NCBI GenBank assembly: GCA_022036555.1
Contig: CM039128.1
Location: 2,790,049 to 2,854,048 of the forward strand
Reading direction: 5' to 3'
Length of the DNA stretch: 64,000 nucleotides
From: Microstegium vimineum
Taxonomy: Eukaryota > Streptophyta > Magnoliopsida > Poales > Poaceae
Shown here: in pieces, positions 10,106-22,582 of the stretch
Layout: each line of letters starts with the position of its first letter
Numbering within the stretch: the first letter of the stretch is position 1
Translations under genes and position numbers: made by a program
The notes under the pieces: model-generated
Told to the model about the DNA's origin: nothing
The model's input: only the letters and a program-made list of their open reading frames with translations
The model's database searches: none

Positions 10106-12485
10106 TATCTTATTATTATACTACTCCGTATAACACAGTTAAAAGAGCATCATATGAACAAATGCACAAGCCGAAAGACCACAAAGTTTTTTTTCCCTGA
10201 CATCTTTTGCGGCCCTTATAAAAAGTTTAGCTAAGGTTTATTCTTTACATGCTCAGGTAAAGCATATACAATTATATTTATATATAGCCTATATACAAAC
10301 TTTGGCAGCGAATCAACTTTTTATACGAGTCCCTGCTGCCACGTGAGCAATAGCCAAAGGACTCTGCTGCTGCTTGCGATCGCATGGGAGATGGGGGGCG
10401 CCCATGGGCCACACCATTGTCGGACTACCTCTACCGTCGGCCCACTTGGCTCTTTTTTCATTTGCTCCCTCATGCTATCTTCCTTCTTTCAATTTGGCTC
10501 TTCCCCGGTCCTGTTCTTGTACAGCTTCCATGACAAGTGAACTTTGAGAAGCTGCCATATTTCTGTATACTACAAGATATACGAGTTAACTTTGAGAAAT
10601 AAAATTTCGTTCGAACCTGACCATGGCATCACATAATCTGCTCTTGGCTCTTTGCCATCCATAATACTGTACTCCCTCCGTCGTTCTTGTTTTTTAAAAA
10701 ATATAAATTTGACTAATTTTATATTATTATATAGAGATCTAGCATCGCAGGTTATTAGTGTCGGAATGAACAAGGCAATTAGCAAGGCAGCTGGATTAAA
10801 GCATGTATGTTATGATTAAGCAAGTAAGGTAGCCGTTATTAAATTATAGGTAACACAATTGTTATTACTCTTTCATTCATTCTCTCTCATGTCTCTCGAC
10901 AGGAGTAGGTTTGAAGCATGCTTGTTTGATTCTCACGGCTCCGTGTCCGTCTCGAGGACAGATGGATACACTCGCAAGGAGATAGTAGATGTCAACCTTG
11001 CAGTACGGCATGGCTTTTGCGTGTTATTAACCACCTGCGCTTCAGGTAAAAAAAAAACCCAATCAAATCTACACTCCTAGGAAAAGAAGAGGAATATTTC
11101 ACGTCCAATTATAGGCCGAATAATGTTATGATATATAGGAGTACGTACGTATACTAGTACATATAAACATTGCATAATCAGTGGCGAGGCGTGGCTGGAG
11201 TGGTTGCCGTAGACGGTGTAGACCGGAGGCAGGCACGCAGGGCAGCATGGGCTACTCCGATCCAGTGTCATGCTCATGCCTTAGCTCGTTGTCGTCACAC
11301 GTCACGGACTGAACATTTTTCTTGGCCGGAGAATCGACGAAACGTACGTACCTGTGTGCAAAGCCTATAGAGTGGTTCATGTGGTCTTGGTGTTGTGATG
11401 CCGACGACGACGAACGACGATGACTCGGAGCAAATCCTGGAAGCTGTAGGTGGTTTACTCCCACAGAACTACTAGTACACAAGTGTACGTAGCAGTACCC
11501 AGGATTCGATCATAGTGGCTCAGGATTCAGGGACCAGTAGCAAGCTGCAAACGACGACGCAGTACGTAGTACTACTCCGTATTGAGATGAGCGTACAGCA
11601 TACTACTATCTACGAGTACTACTAACTGGAGTACGGAGTAGTAGGAGTAGTCCGTACTCCGTAGTAGAGTGCGTTTGGGATTCAGAGCCAGCCAGGGGAT
11701 CAACGCAAAGGACAGCTACAATTGTTTATTGGTAATTCTATCATTCCCATCCCCGGGCCCGTTGATCTGACTCCACCTCAGCTGGCTGGCCTGCCATGGC
11801 CGACGACGACGACGAAACCCTCTCTCGGCTACCGGATCTCCGTCGGGCGAGCCGCAATGTGCAACGGTCAATGGCCAAGACTTTTTTTTTTCTTTCCCTC
11901 CCCCGTCTTTCTCCCGTTTTCCTTGCTATACTAGCTGGCTGACCTGACGGCTGAAACCGGCCAGAAGCGCACCAGGAACGGGCGAACGTTACAGAGCAGA
12001 GGCAGCGGGAACGGCAACGGGACGGCCACGACCACGATCCCGGCGTGGCGTGACGTGACGTGCCAACGGAAGCCACCGGCGCCCGGCGGCGGCGTCTTGC
12101 TTTTACCGTTTGGTTTGGTTTGGTCAGTGGGCGTGGGCACTGGGCAAGGCCGGCGGCTGGGAACAACACGGCAGTCGGTCGCCGCCGCCGCCGCACTAGC
12201 TGGCCTGCCTGCCTGTCTGTCCGCGCTGCCACGTAAGTAGTAGTAGTAGACGTTGGAGAGCAGCAGCAGGCATGACCCCACCGGGCAGTGGAGAGAAGAG
12301 CGGCGCCCTGCTGTCGCGACATGGCTGCGTCCCTCACACAACTGTCACGCTCGCACTCACAGCTCCATCCATCCACACTCTTCTTCTCCCACCCTACCGT
12401 TGCCAACCCCGGGCGCACGTGTCCCGCCCTCTCTCCCGCACACACATCACCGTCCTCTCTCCCCTCTCTAAAAAGCGGCGCCTGC
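10106..12485. other. intergenic and upstream region of the lectin kinase gene
   Basis: No gene is supported. It contains a one-sided Stowaway end near 10672 (CTCCCTCCGT), and a cluster of short TACTCCGTA/GTAGTACT-like palindromic words at about 11555-11670. GC content rises from about 11940 toward the gene, as is common upstream of grass first exons. Confidence 0.5.
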
Positions 12486-12506
12486 CCTCTCTCTCTCTCT
12501 CTCTCT
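12486..12506. repeat. (CT)n tract in the probable 5' leader of the lectin kinase
   Basis: A CT microsatellite of about ten units, about 160 bases before the start codon. Y-patch or CT-rich tracts are common in plant core promoters and 5' leaders. The transcription start is not visible from sequence. Confidence 0.8.
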
Positions 12507-12665
12507 GCGTGTCACCGATCTCGCGCACACTCCCCAATGACCCAATCTCCCCACGGACCCAGCCAGCTCCACCTCCTCCACCCTGCCATCCCAATCCCAC
12601 TCCCACCTCCGGATCGCTTCACGGGCCGGGAAGCAGCTCTCCACGCCTGATGCTTGCATCTCCCA

Positions 12666-15029
12666 ATGCCGGCGCTCGCGTCCGCCGCCACCGCTCCCCT
12701 CCCCCTCCTCCTCCTCCTCCTCCTCCTCCTCATCATCTCTAACCACATCCCCACCCCCGCCACCGCGCTACGCTTCGACTACGCCTCGCTAACACTAGGC
12801 AGTCTAGTACTCCTCGGCGACGCGCACCTAAAGAACGGCACGATCCGGCTCTCCCGAGACCTGCCCGTCCCAACCTCAGGCTCCGGACGTGCACTCTACG
12901 CGACGGCGGTACCAGTCCGAGCCGGATTCTCGACGCAGTTCGCCTTCAGCGTCGCCACACTGAACCCGTCCTCGGTCGGCGGCGGACTCGCGTTCGTGCT
13001 CGCCACCGACGGCGCCACGCTCGGTGACGCCGGAGCCTTCATCGGCGTCTCACTCTCCACCGACGTTGCTGCGGTTGAGTTCGATACGCTCATGGATGTT
13101 CAGTTTGGTGACCCGAATGGGAACCATGTTGGTTTGGATCTCGGCTCCATGGTCTCATCCGCAACCGCTGACCTTGGAGGTGATGACACCGCCGGTGGTG
13201 TCGAGCTTGCTAGTGGGAGGACCGTCAACGCCTGGATCGACTACCGCCCTTCTTCTGGCGTCGGCGGCGGCGTTCTGGAGGTCTTCGTGTCCTACGCGTC
13301 TAAGCGCCCGCTCACGCCTGTCCTGTCCGCGCCGCTTGATCTCGGGGAGCTCGTCAAGGACGCCGCGTTTGTTGGGTTCTCTGCTTCCACGCAGGGGAGC
13401 ACGGAGGCGCACGCCATCGAGTGGTGGAGCTTCTCCACCGCCTCACCAGCTCCGTCCCCGCGCTCGCCACCCGCCGCCGCGGCGCCGCCGGACTCCACCC
13501 CGCCGCCTCCTCCCGTCACCACCAACCCGGGAGTGCTCCCGTCGCCGCCGCTGCTCCCGGGAGTCCCAACGCCACCAGCTGCTGCCTCAGCACCGGCGGG
13601 CTCGATCGCCCCGTCGTCAGGCATCGCGGCAGTAGCGGGGAGGAGGAATGCCGGCGGCGGCTCTCGTCCGCCAGCGCACGCGGCCGTGGCCGGCGCCGCG
13701 ACGGCGGGCGCGTTCGTGGCGGCATCCTTCGCGGGGGTCGCGCTCTGGGCACTGGCGCGGCGCGCCAGGGCGAGGAAGCGCGGCGGCGGGCAGACAACCA
13801 CCGCGGCGGTGGGGACCACCACGAAGCGGCGCGACAGCAGCAGCGTGGCGTCAGCGGCGGCGTTAGCGCGGTCACCGCGGGAGTTCAGCTACAAGGAGCT
13901 GAGCGCAGCAACGCGAGGCTTCGACGCGTCACGCGTCATCGGGAACGGCGCGTTCGGGACCGTGTACAAAGGCATCGTCCCGGACACGGGCGCAATGGTG
14001 GCCGTAAAGCGCTGCAGCAGCACGACGACCGTCCGCGGCACCGGCAACGGCGGCGAGGAGCAGGCGCGGTCGGAGTTTCTCTCAGAGCTCTCGATCATCG
14101 CGGGACTCCGTCACCGGAACCTCCTCCGTCTCCAAGGTTGGTGCTACGAGAAAGGCGAGATCCTACTCGTGTACGACTACATGCGCAACGGCAGCCTAGA
14201 CAAGGCTCTATTCGACTCCTCCCCGCCAGTCCTGCCGTGGCATCACCGGCGTGACATCCTGATCGGTGTAGCGTCGGCGCTAGCCTACCTCCACCACGAG
14301 TGCGAGCGGCGCGTGATCCACCGCGACGTGAAATCCAGCAACGTCATGCTCGACGAAGACTACCGCGCTCGACTCGGCGATTTCGGACTTGCTCGACAAG
14401 CCGAGCACGGCGAGTCCCCTGACGCCACGGCGGCGGCCGGTACCATGGGGTATCTAGCGCCCGAGTACCTCCTGACTGGTCGTGCCACTGAGTGCACCGA
14501 CGTGTTCAGCTTCGGTGCACTAGCACTAGAGGTGGCGTGCGGGCGGCGACCAATCGGAACGACGACCGACGGCGGAGGAGGAGGGAGGAGCTGCAACAAC
14601 CTGGTGGAGTGGGTGTGGAGTCTCCACGGGGAAGCAAGGCTAATGGAGGCCATGGACCCACGACTGGTTGGGGAATTCGAGCAAGACGAGGCGCGGCGAG
14701 CGTTGCTGGTGGGACTAGCGTGTTCGAGCCCGGAACCAGCGCTGCGTCCTGGGATGCGCGCCGTGGTGCAGGTGCTTGGCGGCGAGGCCGACCCGCCGTT
14801 CGTCCCCGCTGCAAGGCCGTCCATGAGTAGCCTCCTCCTTGGTGGTAGCGCTAACAACCAGCAGCAGCTTCTGATGAGTCTGCAGGATAGCGTGTCGGAT
14901 TATAATGCCTTGCTTGGACTCGCGATGTCTGAGGATGACTCGGAGTCTGATGACTCGCTTAGCTCCGCGTCGCTTACTAGAGGTGGCCATGACATTGGGT
15001 TCAGTAGCACCGCTGGTGACGCCAGGTGA
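12666..15029 (+). CDS. L-type lectin-domain receptor kinase (LecRK, clade VIII-like)
   Basis: Single-exon 787-residue plasma-membrane receptor-like kinase, intact. The first in-frame ATG is at 12666, followed by a signal peptide with a leucine run coded by CTC repeats (residues 5-25). The legume-type lectin domain covers about 34-268 (LRFDYASLTLGS, AVEFDTLMD, GLDLGSM, VGFSASTQG), then a Pro/Ala-rich stalk (about 270-330) and one membrane segment (about 338-365). The kinase domain has GNGAFGTVYKG (about 425), lysine in VAVKRC (about 447), HRDVKSSNVML (about 551), GDFGLA (about 571) and GYLAPEY (about 598). All catalytic residues are present and it is an RD kinase. A Ser/Asp-rich tail follows. 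Family knowledge: LecRKs sense extracellular signals and act in immunity and stress. The ligand is unknown. Intronless structure is typical. Confidence 0.95.
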   Translation: MPALASAATAPLPLLLLLLLLLIISNHIPTPATALRFDYASLTLGSLVLLGDAHLKNGTIRLSRDLPVPTSGSGRALYATAVPVRAGFSTQFAFSVATLNPSSVGGGLAFVLATDGATLGDAGAFIGVSLSTDVAAVEFDTLMDVQFGDPNGNHVGLDLGSMVSSATADLGGDDTAGGVELASGRTVNAWIDYRPSSGVGGGVLEVFVSYASKRPLTPVLSAPLDLGELVKDAAFVGFSASTQGSTEAHAIEWWSFSTASPAPSPRSPPAAAAPPDSTPPPPPVTTNPGVLPSPPLLPGVPTPPAAASAPAGSIAPSSGIAAVAGRRNAGGGSRPPAHAAVAGAATAGAFVAASFAGVALWALARRARARKRGGGQTTTAAVGTTTKRRDSSSVASAAALARSPREFSYKELSAATRGFDASRVIGNGAFGTVYKGIVPDTGAMVAVKRCSSTTTVRGTGNGGEEQARSEFLSELSIIAGLRHRNLLRLQGWCYEKGEILLVYDYMRNGSLDKALFDSSPPVLPWHHRRDILIGVASALAYLHHECERRVIHRDVKSSNVMLDEDYRARLGDFGLARQAEHGESPDATAAAGTMGYLAPEYLLTGRATECTDVFSFGALALEVACGRRPIGTTTDGGGGGRSCNNLVEWVWSLHGEARLMEAMDPRLVGEFEQDEARRALLVGLACSSPEPALRPGMRAVVQVLGGEADPPFVPAARPSMSSLLLGGSANNQQQLLMSLQDSVSDYNALLGLAMSEDDSESDDSLSSASLTRGGHDIGFSSTAGDAR

Positions 15030-17193
15030 TCGGTTCCGGCGGCGGTTGCTTGGTACTAGAGGTTTTTTTCATTGTGAATCATCAATTGCAAAGAATGTAT
15101 TGAGTACTAGTAGCACATAGAAGAATTTTAGTAGCAGAGCAGAGCAGAGCAATGGACTGCAGAGTCTTCAGATGATCATCAAAGTCAGCCACCATTTGTT
15201 ACATACATTTTCTCTAGATAATAATAATTCAGACATTACATGATTCATTCGTTGGTTCAGTTGAGCTCTGCTCAGCCATTGTCTTCCTCCTCGAACTGCC
15301 TGCACTGCCTTTTGTTGTGCCGTGCATGAAAATAATTCCTAATTCCAGGCAACGGTGTCACGGATCACACAGAATCGAGATTATTCTCTCTGTCTTTTCT
15401 CTCTCTCTCTCTCTGTGTTGTGTTCATGTCGTCACAATGGGAGGGGAGGATAAACCTTTTTGTATATCGTCAGTACAGTCGATCTGTATGTACACAAAGC
15501 AAAGGATAACTTGCGCTGGTAATAAGTGTGCGATCCTGTGCTTGACTTGCATTGGACAACAAACAATTCTGCAAGACGATCGCATGGCGAAGGGAAGGAA
15601 AAGCATCTTCCTCTCCTTCTCGTCGATGCTTTGACATCCATGGCATGGCGCGGTCACCACCACAGCCGGAAGTCGTCACGGCACGGGGAGGGAGGCCGGC
15701 CGGCGCCGCCTTTACTAGTCGACGTCCGCCGCGAGCACTAATCCTAACACTGTGCTGCTAGTTAGAAGAGGATGATGATGATGAAGAAGAAAAAGGTGGA
15801 CCCGCCACTAGTGATGGAGTAGTGACGCTTGGTCGCACGACGTCGCACCAACTGATGCCACTACTACTGTGATGGAGCACGCATGGGTGGAATTGGCATT
15901 TGGCATTGGCCATTGGACCTGCAGGTATCTCGTCTCGTGATGAGCGATCCTGCAGGTCGATCGCTATCCCGTGGGTGGGCCCGATGGCGGCTGGATCATA
16001 GTGACATGCATTTCTCAGCTTTTATATACGATGATGAACAACCAAGCAAGCACACTGCAGGCTTACTGGCATACGTGTAAGTCACATCAAAACGAGTGAT
16101 CAAACTTAGGTTTGAAAAAGTCAAACAAACTATAATTTAGAACGAATTAAGTAGCTAACTAGTAATAGTTAACTTGTTAATATTAGCTTGAACTATTAAC
16201 TAGTTAACTATTACCAGCTGTTATGGGCTTATGACATCGAACATGACCTTAGTGTGTATTATTATATTGCTAAAATCGGACTCGGCGAAGTTGCGCCGCT
16301 TCCCGTTTCCCGTGAAATTGTGAATGCTCGATGAAAACGGGAGGCGACTCGTGACCTGTAGATTAATACAAGTAAAAAAAAAAGAGAAAAAAATATTGCA
16401 GCTTTCCTCGATCGGAGTGGGCCAGGTGGTAGCAGTGCCATGTTGGAGGCCGGTGCAGGTGGCCGGTGAAAAGTCCTTGTCGGCCTGGGATTAACGCGCG
16501 TAATTTGATGGTTGGAAAGGGATCGATCATGGGGCCCAGCTAGGAATTACATTAATTAATTCGTGTTTCGTACTAGGTTTCATTTTCGCAAGGAATATGG
16601 ATGGATGGATGGTACTGCTACATCAAGATCAAGTGGAGATTTTTCATAAGAAATGCAATGTTTATCCAGGGAAAAGGAAGTGCCACCCTACTACACACCT
16701 CTTTTATCCTTGGGTGGAAACGAGGATGGGAAGAAATAGAGGTCTATTTGGTAGAACTGTTGTCTCAATTTTACAAAGTTGGTTTTTAAATAGTTTCTTA
16801 TACGAAACAAGTTTTGATAAAATAACTTCTTTTCTATCAAGCTATTTTTCAATTTCTCTTACCAAACAGGTTCTAATGAAATAACTCCAACTCCTTTCTA
16901 AAAGTTGTTTGTCAGCTTCCTCCTGGAGCCTGGAGGCACAATTTTTCATATAAAGCTAAAAATAATAGCTTCTCCTAGCCGAGAAACTATTTTACGTACA
17001 AATAAAAACAGCTTTAGCTTCACTGTTGAAATTGCTTTAGACAAAATGGAGGGAGTGTGACCTAAAACAAAGACAATTAAGTCAAACCTTGTTACCTTCC
17101 GATCAACCATGTTTTCACAGAAACGGTTCTAGGTTAAAAAGATATAATTTTTTATTGTAAAAAAATAAATTTCCTCGGTCTATTAATTTGGAT

Positions 17194-17195
<2 letters not shown>
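15030..17195. other. intergenic; no gene seen
   Basis: Probable 3' untranslated region of the lectin kinase, then unique-looking DNA with a CT tract near 15400, GAT/GAA repeats near 15770-15795, an ATGG tetranucleotide run near 16596-16612, and a remnant MITE end near 17045 (GGAGGGAGT). Short frames do not resemble proteins. Confidence 0.5.

Positions 17196-17245
<50 letters not shown>
17196..17245. repeat. (AT)n microsatellite, ~25 units
   Basis: Fifty bases of uninterrupted AT dinucleotide. The YIYIYI frame on the minus strand is an artefact of this repeat. Confidence 0.95.
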
Positions 17246-17248
<3 letters not shown>

Positions 17249-20200
17249 GATTTGATTTAATATACACTGTACATTCGGTAGCATATGGGGAAGCAAACAA
17301 AGGAATGCTCTGATCTTATGCTTCGTTTCTGTACCCTCCTCCGATCCTGAACAGTGCGGTTTCATTTCAGCCCACAGAAGAGAATGATATGAAGCAGATT
17401 ATTGACATCTCTATCTAATCGATCGGCAGTCCCTTTCCATATCACTCCCTCGCGTGTGGACGCTGGAAACGGTAGGAGAAGGTTCTGCAGTCTGCATCCT
17501 CTCCACGCCTAGAGTGAAGTGGCTGTGGTGCAGAAACTGAAACGGCCGCGGCTGATGAAAAGGGAGCCGGCCGGCCAGGGAGGTGAGAATCTGCCTGCCT
17601 GCCATAGTGCCATGGAGGCCGCATATATGGAGCTCTGTTGGTGTAGCGTCGCTGTCATGTCAGGCTTGAAAGCTCATACTCCTCCAACCAATTGCTTGGA
17701 TACTATACTGTCAGTTGGTGCATTCGTGGGGTTGGAAAGGATTTCATCTTCATGCGCACCTTCCTTTTTAATTTACTTCTGTTGCTACTCCTAGAGGAGC
17801 CTTTTTTTCCAGCAAAAGGCGCAAAGGATTTTTGCAGGGATTGCGGGTCCAGTCTAGGCTACACGTATGCTCCCCTCCTCGTGCTAGTAGTAGCGACCTG
17901 CCGGGAAAGGTGTTAACGCCCCCTTCATTTTTACCCTTTCTTTTTCCCTTTTGGGCATCGTGTCAATTTCTCAGCGAATGATAGTTGCAGAAAGAGAAGC
18001 AAATGGGACATTGGGACACATGCATGGTGTCAGCTAGGATCTCCTCCAGCCAAGCGAAGCGAGTAGTAATAAAAAGGGACGGTGGAGACGCAGCGCAGGA
18101 ACAGAAGCAGGACCAGTCGCCCTGCCCCTCCCTCCCGGACGCGGGCCGGACACGTGTACAACAGCCCCGCGTACTGGACTACTGGTACTGGCACCGCCGT
18201 GGCACGGGGTGCCGGCCCTGCTGCTAGCTCCTGCCTGGCACGTCGTAGGAGTGTGTGTCTACGCGCCAATGGCAACTTGGCAAGAACCACGCATGCATGC
18301 AAGCCAGAGCTTCAAATCCACGGACACGCTTTTAATGGCACGCGAATATGATGGATTATTGGTGGATCGTGGATGCATGCAGGGGTCCGCTTCACTTCAC
18401 TTCACTTTACGTTCGTACTCCAGGTCGAGGGCCAGGGCCGCCGGCGAGAGCTTTCGGCGTATTTATTTCTTTGGGGCTCAGCCTGCATTGTGATAGTTGA
18501 TGACATGCATGCAACTATGCAAGATCCAGAGTGATCCACTCCAGATCCAGAGTGATCCACTCCATCTACAGTCTACAGTATGAATTCCTGTGTTCTAACC
18601 ATTTCCTATGTTTTTCCTATCCTCTGTTTTATCACTACACACCTATCATATTCCTGTGTTTTTTTCTTATTCCTTCGTTTTTCATTCCTTTATTCCAAAC
18701 ATGACCCTACTATTTTTTTTCAGGTTTTCGGAGTGTTATCGAGTTGCTCGCATTTATCGTCCACCACAATGTTGTTCTTGAGAAGGTTTGCCTTACAATG
18801 GATTCTACCCCTGCAGGAGCAGGCAGCCAAAAAATAATGACTCGTGGAGGTGCATAACTCTCAAAGAACTAAATCCGTTCCCCTGACCATGTGGATGCCT
18901 TGTAGAGTTGGCTGGTGTCCATGCGGCCTCCTTCTCTGGTGAAGCAACGTCTTTGTCTGAACCTGGCCATATAAATGCTCTGCGCCTGCCATCCATCTTC
19001 GCCACAAATCCCAGTCGAAAATTAGATTTTGGAAGTTTAGGATCTAGGCAACCCCCATGCATGAAAAATTCGAGTAGGAGCCCTCAGCCCTGGACGATAC
19101 CTCAGGACCGAATGACACCTCTCATCATCAACAGATTAACTAAGGACCGTCCGTGCATTTTGACCTTATTTTTTTCCAGATCTATATCAATTATCAAGTA
19201 ACAGATCTCACACTTGTGCATGGGGATTAATGGACGCATGACCAATGGCCAGCCAGTATTCCTGCTGCATCACAGCCTGAAAAGGGGCAGCAGTGCCCAC
19301 TGTACAGCCGCCTCTCACGTGTCCTGCAGGCCTCTGGATCAGAGATTCAGAAAGGACTCAGGATCAGGTCGTGCAACCATTATAATGTACTCCGTACTAC
19401 TACTGCTACTACCAGACAATAGACAATCCATGTACCTTGACCTTGAACCTATGGAAAACAGTTAGATTTTTTTTTCCTTTTACCATGGTTAAATTAAAAC
19501 CTAAGAGGAGCCCTGAGTTGTTTTGCCACCACAACCACAGCAGCAGCGGCCGCCTGCAACTGCAACTGCAAGTAGACAGATCGGACCACCAGAGTACATA
19601 CAAGAGGGAACTGAACGATGACCATGTGCAGTGGCTACTATCTGTAAAACCAGGTAGGTATATGTAGATTCACATAAAACCGACACCGACCAAAATCGGA
19701 GCAATAACGTCTGAGGCTCTGAGCTTATCAAGCTCAACTCAACTGGCAGCTAGTTTATCACCGGCCTAAATTCTAATGGCTGCAAGAGTAAAAAAACCCA
19801 ACGTGTTCCAATGCAAGACATGCAGTCCTCCTCCGTGTTCTATCAAAAAGAAACAATCCACCGGTGTTATCTTTCTAGATGGAGTTGGGACTTTCCAAGG
19901 CAAGACATTGCATCCAGCGCGTTAGCTGGGACACAGATCCTGGAAGACGCAAAGCGCTTCTAAGTTTAGCAACCCGAGAAGCCTATTCTTGGCTCAGCAA
20001 ATCCTCCTCCGCGCAAAGGCATGAAGCAAATGCTCATCCCATCTGACCACATTTCCCCACAGAGATCACATTTACCGCGCACAAAGCACCAACACCGATC
20101 GATAGCCTGTATGCGAGATCTTTAGCACAAGGGAGGAGGAGGATGCGGCATATAGACTCCCACCCATGCTCCCATTGTCCACACAACGAGGTCTGCAGAT

Positions 20201-20295
20201 TGGTCTGTGCGTTCTAGAGAGAGGGAAGAGGTTTACCAACTGCAAGAGCGGAGAGGAATAGGTATCCAAGGTTTGATACATACAGTTGGGAGAAG
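17246..20295. other. intergenic; no gene seen
   Basis: Includes a 21-bp tandem duplication near 18522-18564 (AGATCCAGAGTGATCCACTC twice). The rest appears unique. The last 200-300 bases are presumably the promoter and 5' leader of the downstream kinase. Confidence 0.5.
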
Positions 20296-22582
20296 ATGAG
20301 CTGCTTTGGATGCTTCAAGCCTGAGAAGAAGATGCCGCCCACGAGGACCGAATCCAGGGAGGTCACGGTTGTGAAGAAGGCCCTGAGCCAGAATGAAGCG
20401 CCTCCCAGGGAATCTGGTAAGGATCATAAGATGCTCCTGCCACTGATTACAAAGAGAAATAAGGAATTAGCATGTTCTGTACTGTTTAAACTGATAGCAT
20501 AGAAAAGGATTATTAGGAAGTAGAAACCATGTCGGCAAATAGACCAAACAATTAAGCAACGAATTAATTACATTGCAGCAGTACAAAGATCCAAAATCTG
20601 CAATCCCCCAATACGTCCTGTTCTTCTGCACATCAATTTTGTAGCTAGATACCTGTGGTTAAACAATCTATATATACTGTACCAGGGGTCAGTGGTTTCT
20701 TGCAGATGCTATTAGACCTGAAAATACCGACCATTCTGGCATTCAGTGTATCTTTGTTTAAGGACAAAACCACACCCCTGTGCCACTGTATTCCGTCTGG
20801 ACTGCAATTCATGTCTAGTTCTCAACTGTTATGGATGAAACTGGCTTTCAGTGATATAACATATTCATATACATACTATTTAAATTTGTTTAGCAAATGA
20901 CAAAAAGAATCAGAACAACTAAATGAGCAGAAAACAGAAACTTATGTCTAATGCAGGCTACCACTCACCTTTGCAGGGTCCGTCAGACAGTCACCAGTCA
21001 TTTCAAAGCACAAGCACAAGCCATCATCTGAAACAGCAACAAGCATTGAACCTCCTAAAGGAAATTGTTCTGTTGCGAAAACCGCAAAAGCATTCACATT
21101 CCGTGAGCTAGCCACGGCCACAAAGAATTTCCGCTCTGACTGCCTTATTGGAGAAGGGGGCTTTGGCAGGGTATACAAGGGCAAGCTTGAAAATGGACAG
21201 GTACGCACCACACAGAAAAAACATTAAAAAAAATCTACGTACATACACCTGCTAATTCATCTACAGTAATCAGTGGCTGACTTGTTTTCGGTTCGCATGA
21301 ACAGCTTGTTGCTGTCAAGCAACTAGACCTGAATGGGTATCAAGGCAACAGAGAGTTCCTAGTTGAGGTCCTGATGCTCAGTCTATTGCATCATCCAAAC
21401 CTAGTCAATTTGGTTGGCTATTGCGCAGATGGAGATCAAAGGCTTCTGGTGTATGAGTACATGGCACTTGGCTCACTTGCAGATCACCTTCTTGGTAAGT
21501 GGTAGACTTTTGTCTTCACTAATACATTCAGATATCAGTATTACATATTTTATAATATGGCGAGCAAGATACTTAAATGTTCAAATTTGAATTGCCATTG
21601 CAGATAGTACTCCTGATCAAGTGCCACTGAGTTGGTATCTCAGGATGAAGGTAGCTCATGGAACTGCTAAAGGGCTTGAATACCTCCATGAGAAGGCAAA
21701 CCCACCTGTCATTTACCGGGATCTCAAGTCCCCCAACATCCTTCTTGATGAGAAGTACAACCCTAAGCTCTCAGATTTTGGGCTCGCAAAGCTCGGCCCA
21801 GTCGGAGGAAAGACACACATCTCCACTCGGGTGATGGGAACATATGGGTACTGCGCTCCAGAATACATAAGAACAGGCCAGCTAACTGTCAAGACTGACG
21901 TGTACAGTTTTGGGGTTTTCCTACTGGAGTTGATCACAGGAAGAAGAGCAGTGGATACCTCCAGGCCAGCAAGTGAACAGATCCTTGTTAACTGGGTACG
22001 AACTTCTATTTTATTACTCCTCATATACACTCAGAACTTGCTTACCATATCATAGTTAATTATATGATAACATAACTGACAATTGCAATGGAACACATGG
22101 AAAAAAAATACTAAAACCTCGCTGGCACAAGGTTTTCTGACAACTTCATGTATCATCAACAGGTCAAGCCCATGCTGAGAGACAGGAAGAGGTACAGTGA
22201 GCTGGTAGATCCTAATCTTAGAGGTGAGTACCCAGAAAAGGACTTGAGCCAGGCTGTCGGTGTGGCAGCGATGTGCCTACAAGAGGAAGCCACAGTCCGG
22301 CCTTACATGAGTGATGCTGTTGTTGCACTGGGATTCCTTGCAGAAATGCCTGCTGGCTATAAACACAAATCTGGCCCTATACTCCAAATGAAACATGTTG
22401 GAGATCCCTCACTAACTGGCAGTGGTAGCGCTAAGCAAGATAAGGATGCATACAATCGTCAAAAGGCTGTAGCTGAGGCCATTGAGTGGGGCTCACTGAG
22501 GCAGAAACAGAAGGCTCAAAGTCCAGAAAAGAAAGCTCAAAGTCAAGGTGCAACATCCCCTCCAGAAGCCAGCAGATTGTAA
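20296..22582 (+). CDS. receptor-like cytoplasmic kinase, RLCK-VII / PBL27-like (5 exons)
   Basis: Exons at 20296-20416, 20977-21200, 21305-21494, 21604-21995 and 22163-22582 join in phase to 448 residues, all with GT-AG borders. The N-terminus MSCFGCF offers cysteines for palmitoylation and lacks the Gly2 needed for myristoylation. A short variable region precedes FTFRELATATKNF. The kinase domain has GEGGFGRVYKG (about residue 98), lysine in LVAVKQL (residue 120), HHPNLVNLVGYCADGDQRLL, the class-typical VIYRDLKSPNILLD (about 216), DFGLAKLGPVGGKTHIS (about 236) and GTYGYCAPEY. The C-terminal tail is Lys/Gln/Ser-rich. The resemblance to Arabidopsis PBL27 is strong across the kinase. Family role: relays signals from surface receptors to MAP-kinase cascades at the plasma membrane. 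No lesions are seen. Confidence 0.93.

Noticed and set aside
11741..12445. 234-codon minus-strand frame upstream of the lectin kinase
   Set aside because: GC-driven open frame in the promoter/leader; Arg/Ser-rich, with no domain and no splice support.
13292..13822. Ala/Gly-rich minus-strand frame opposite the lectin kinase
   Set aside because: Shadow of the GC-rich Pro/Ala stalk and membrane segment of the kinase on the other strand.
20655..20900. 81-codon frame between exons 1 and 2 of the RLCK gene
   Set aside because: It lies inside intron 1. The flanking exons join in phase without it.
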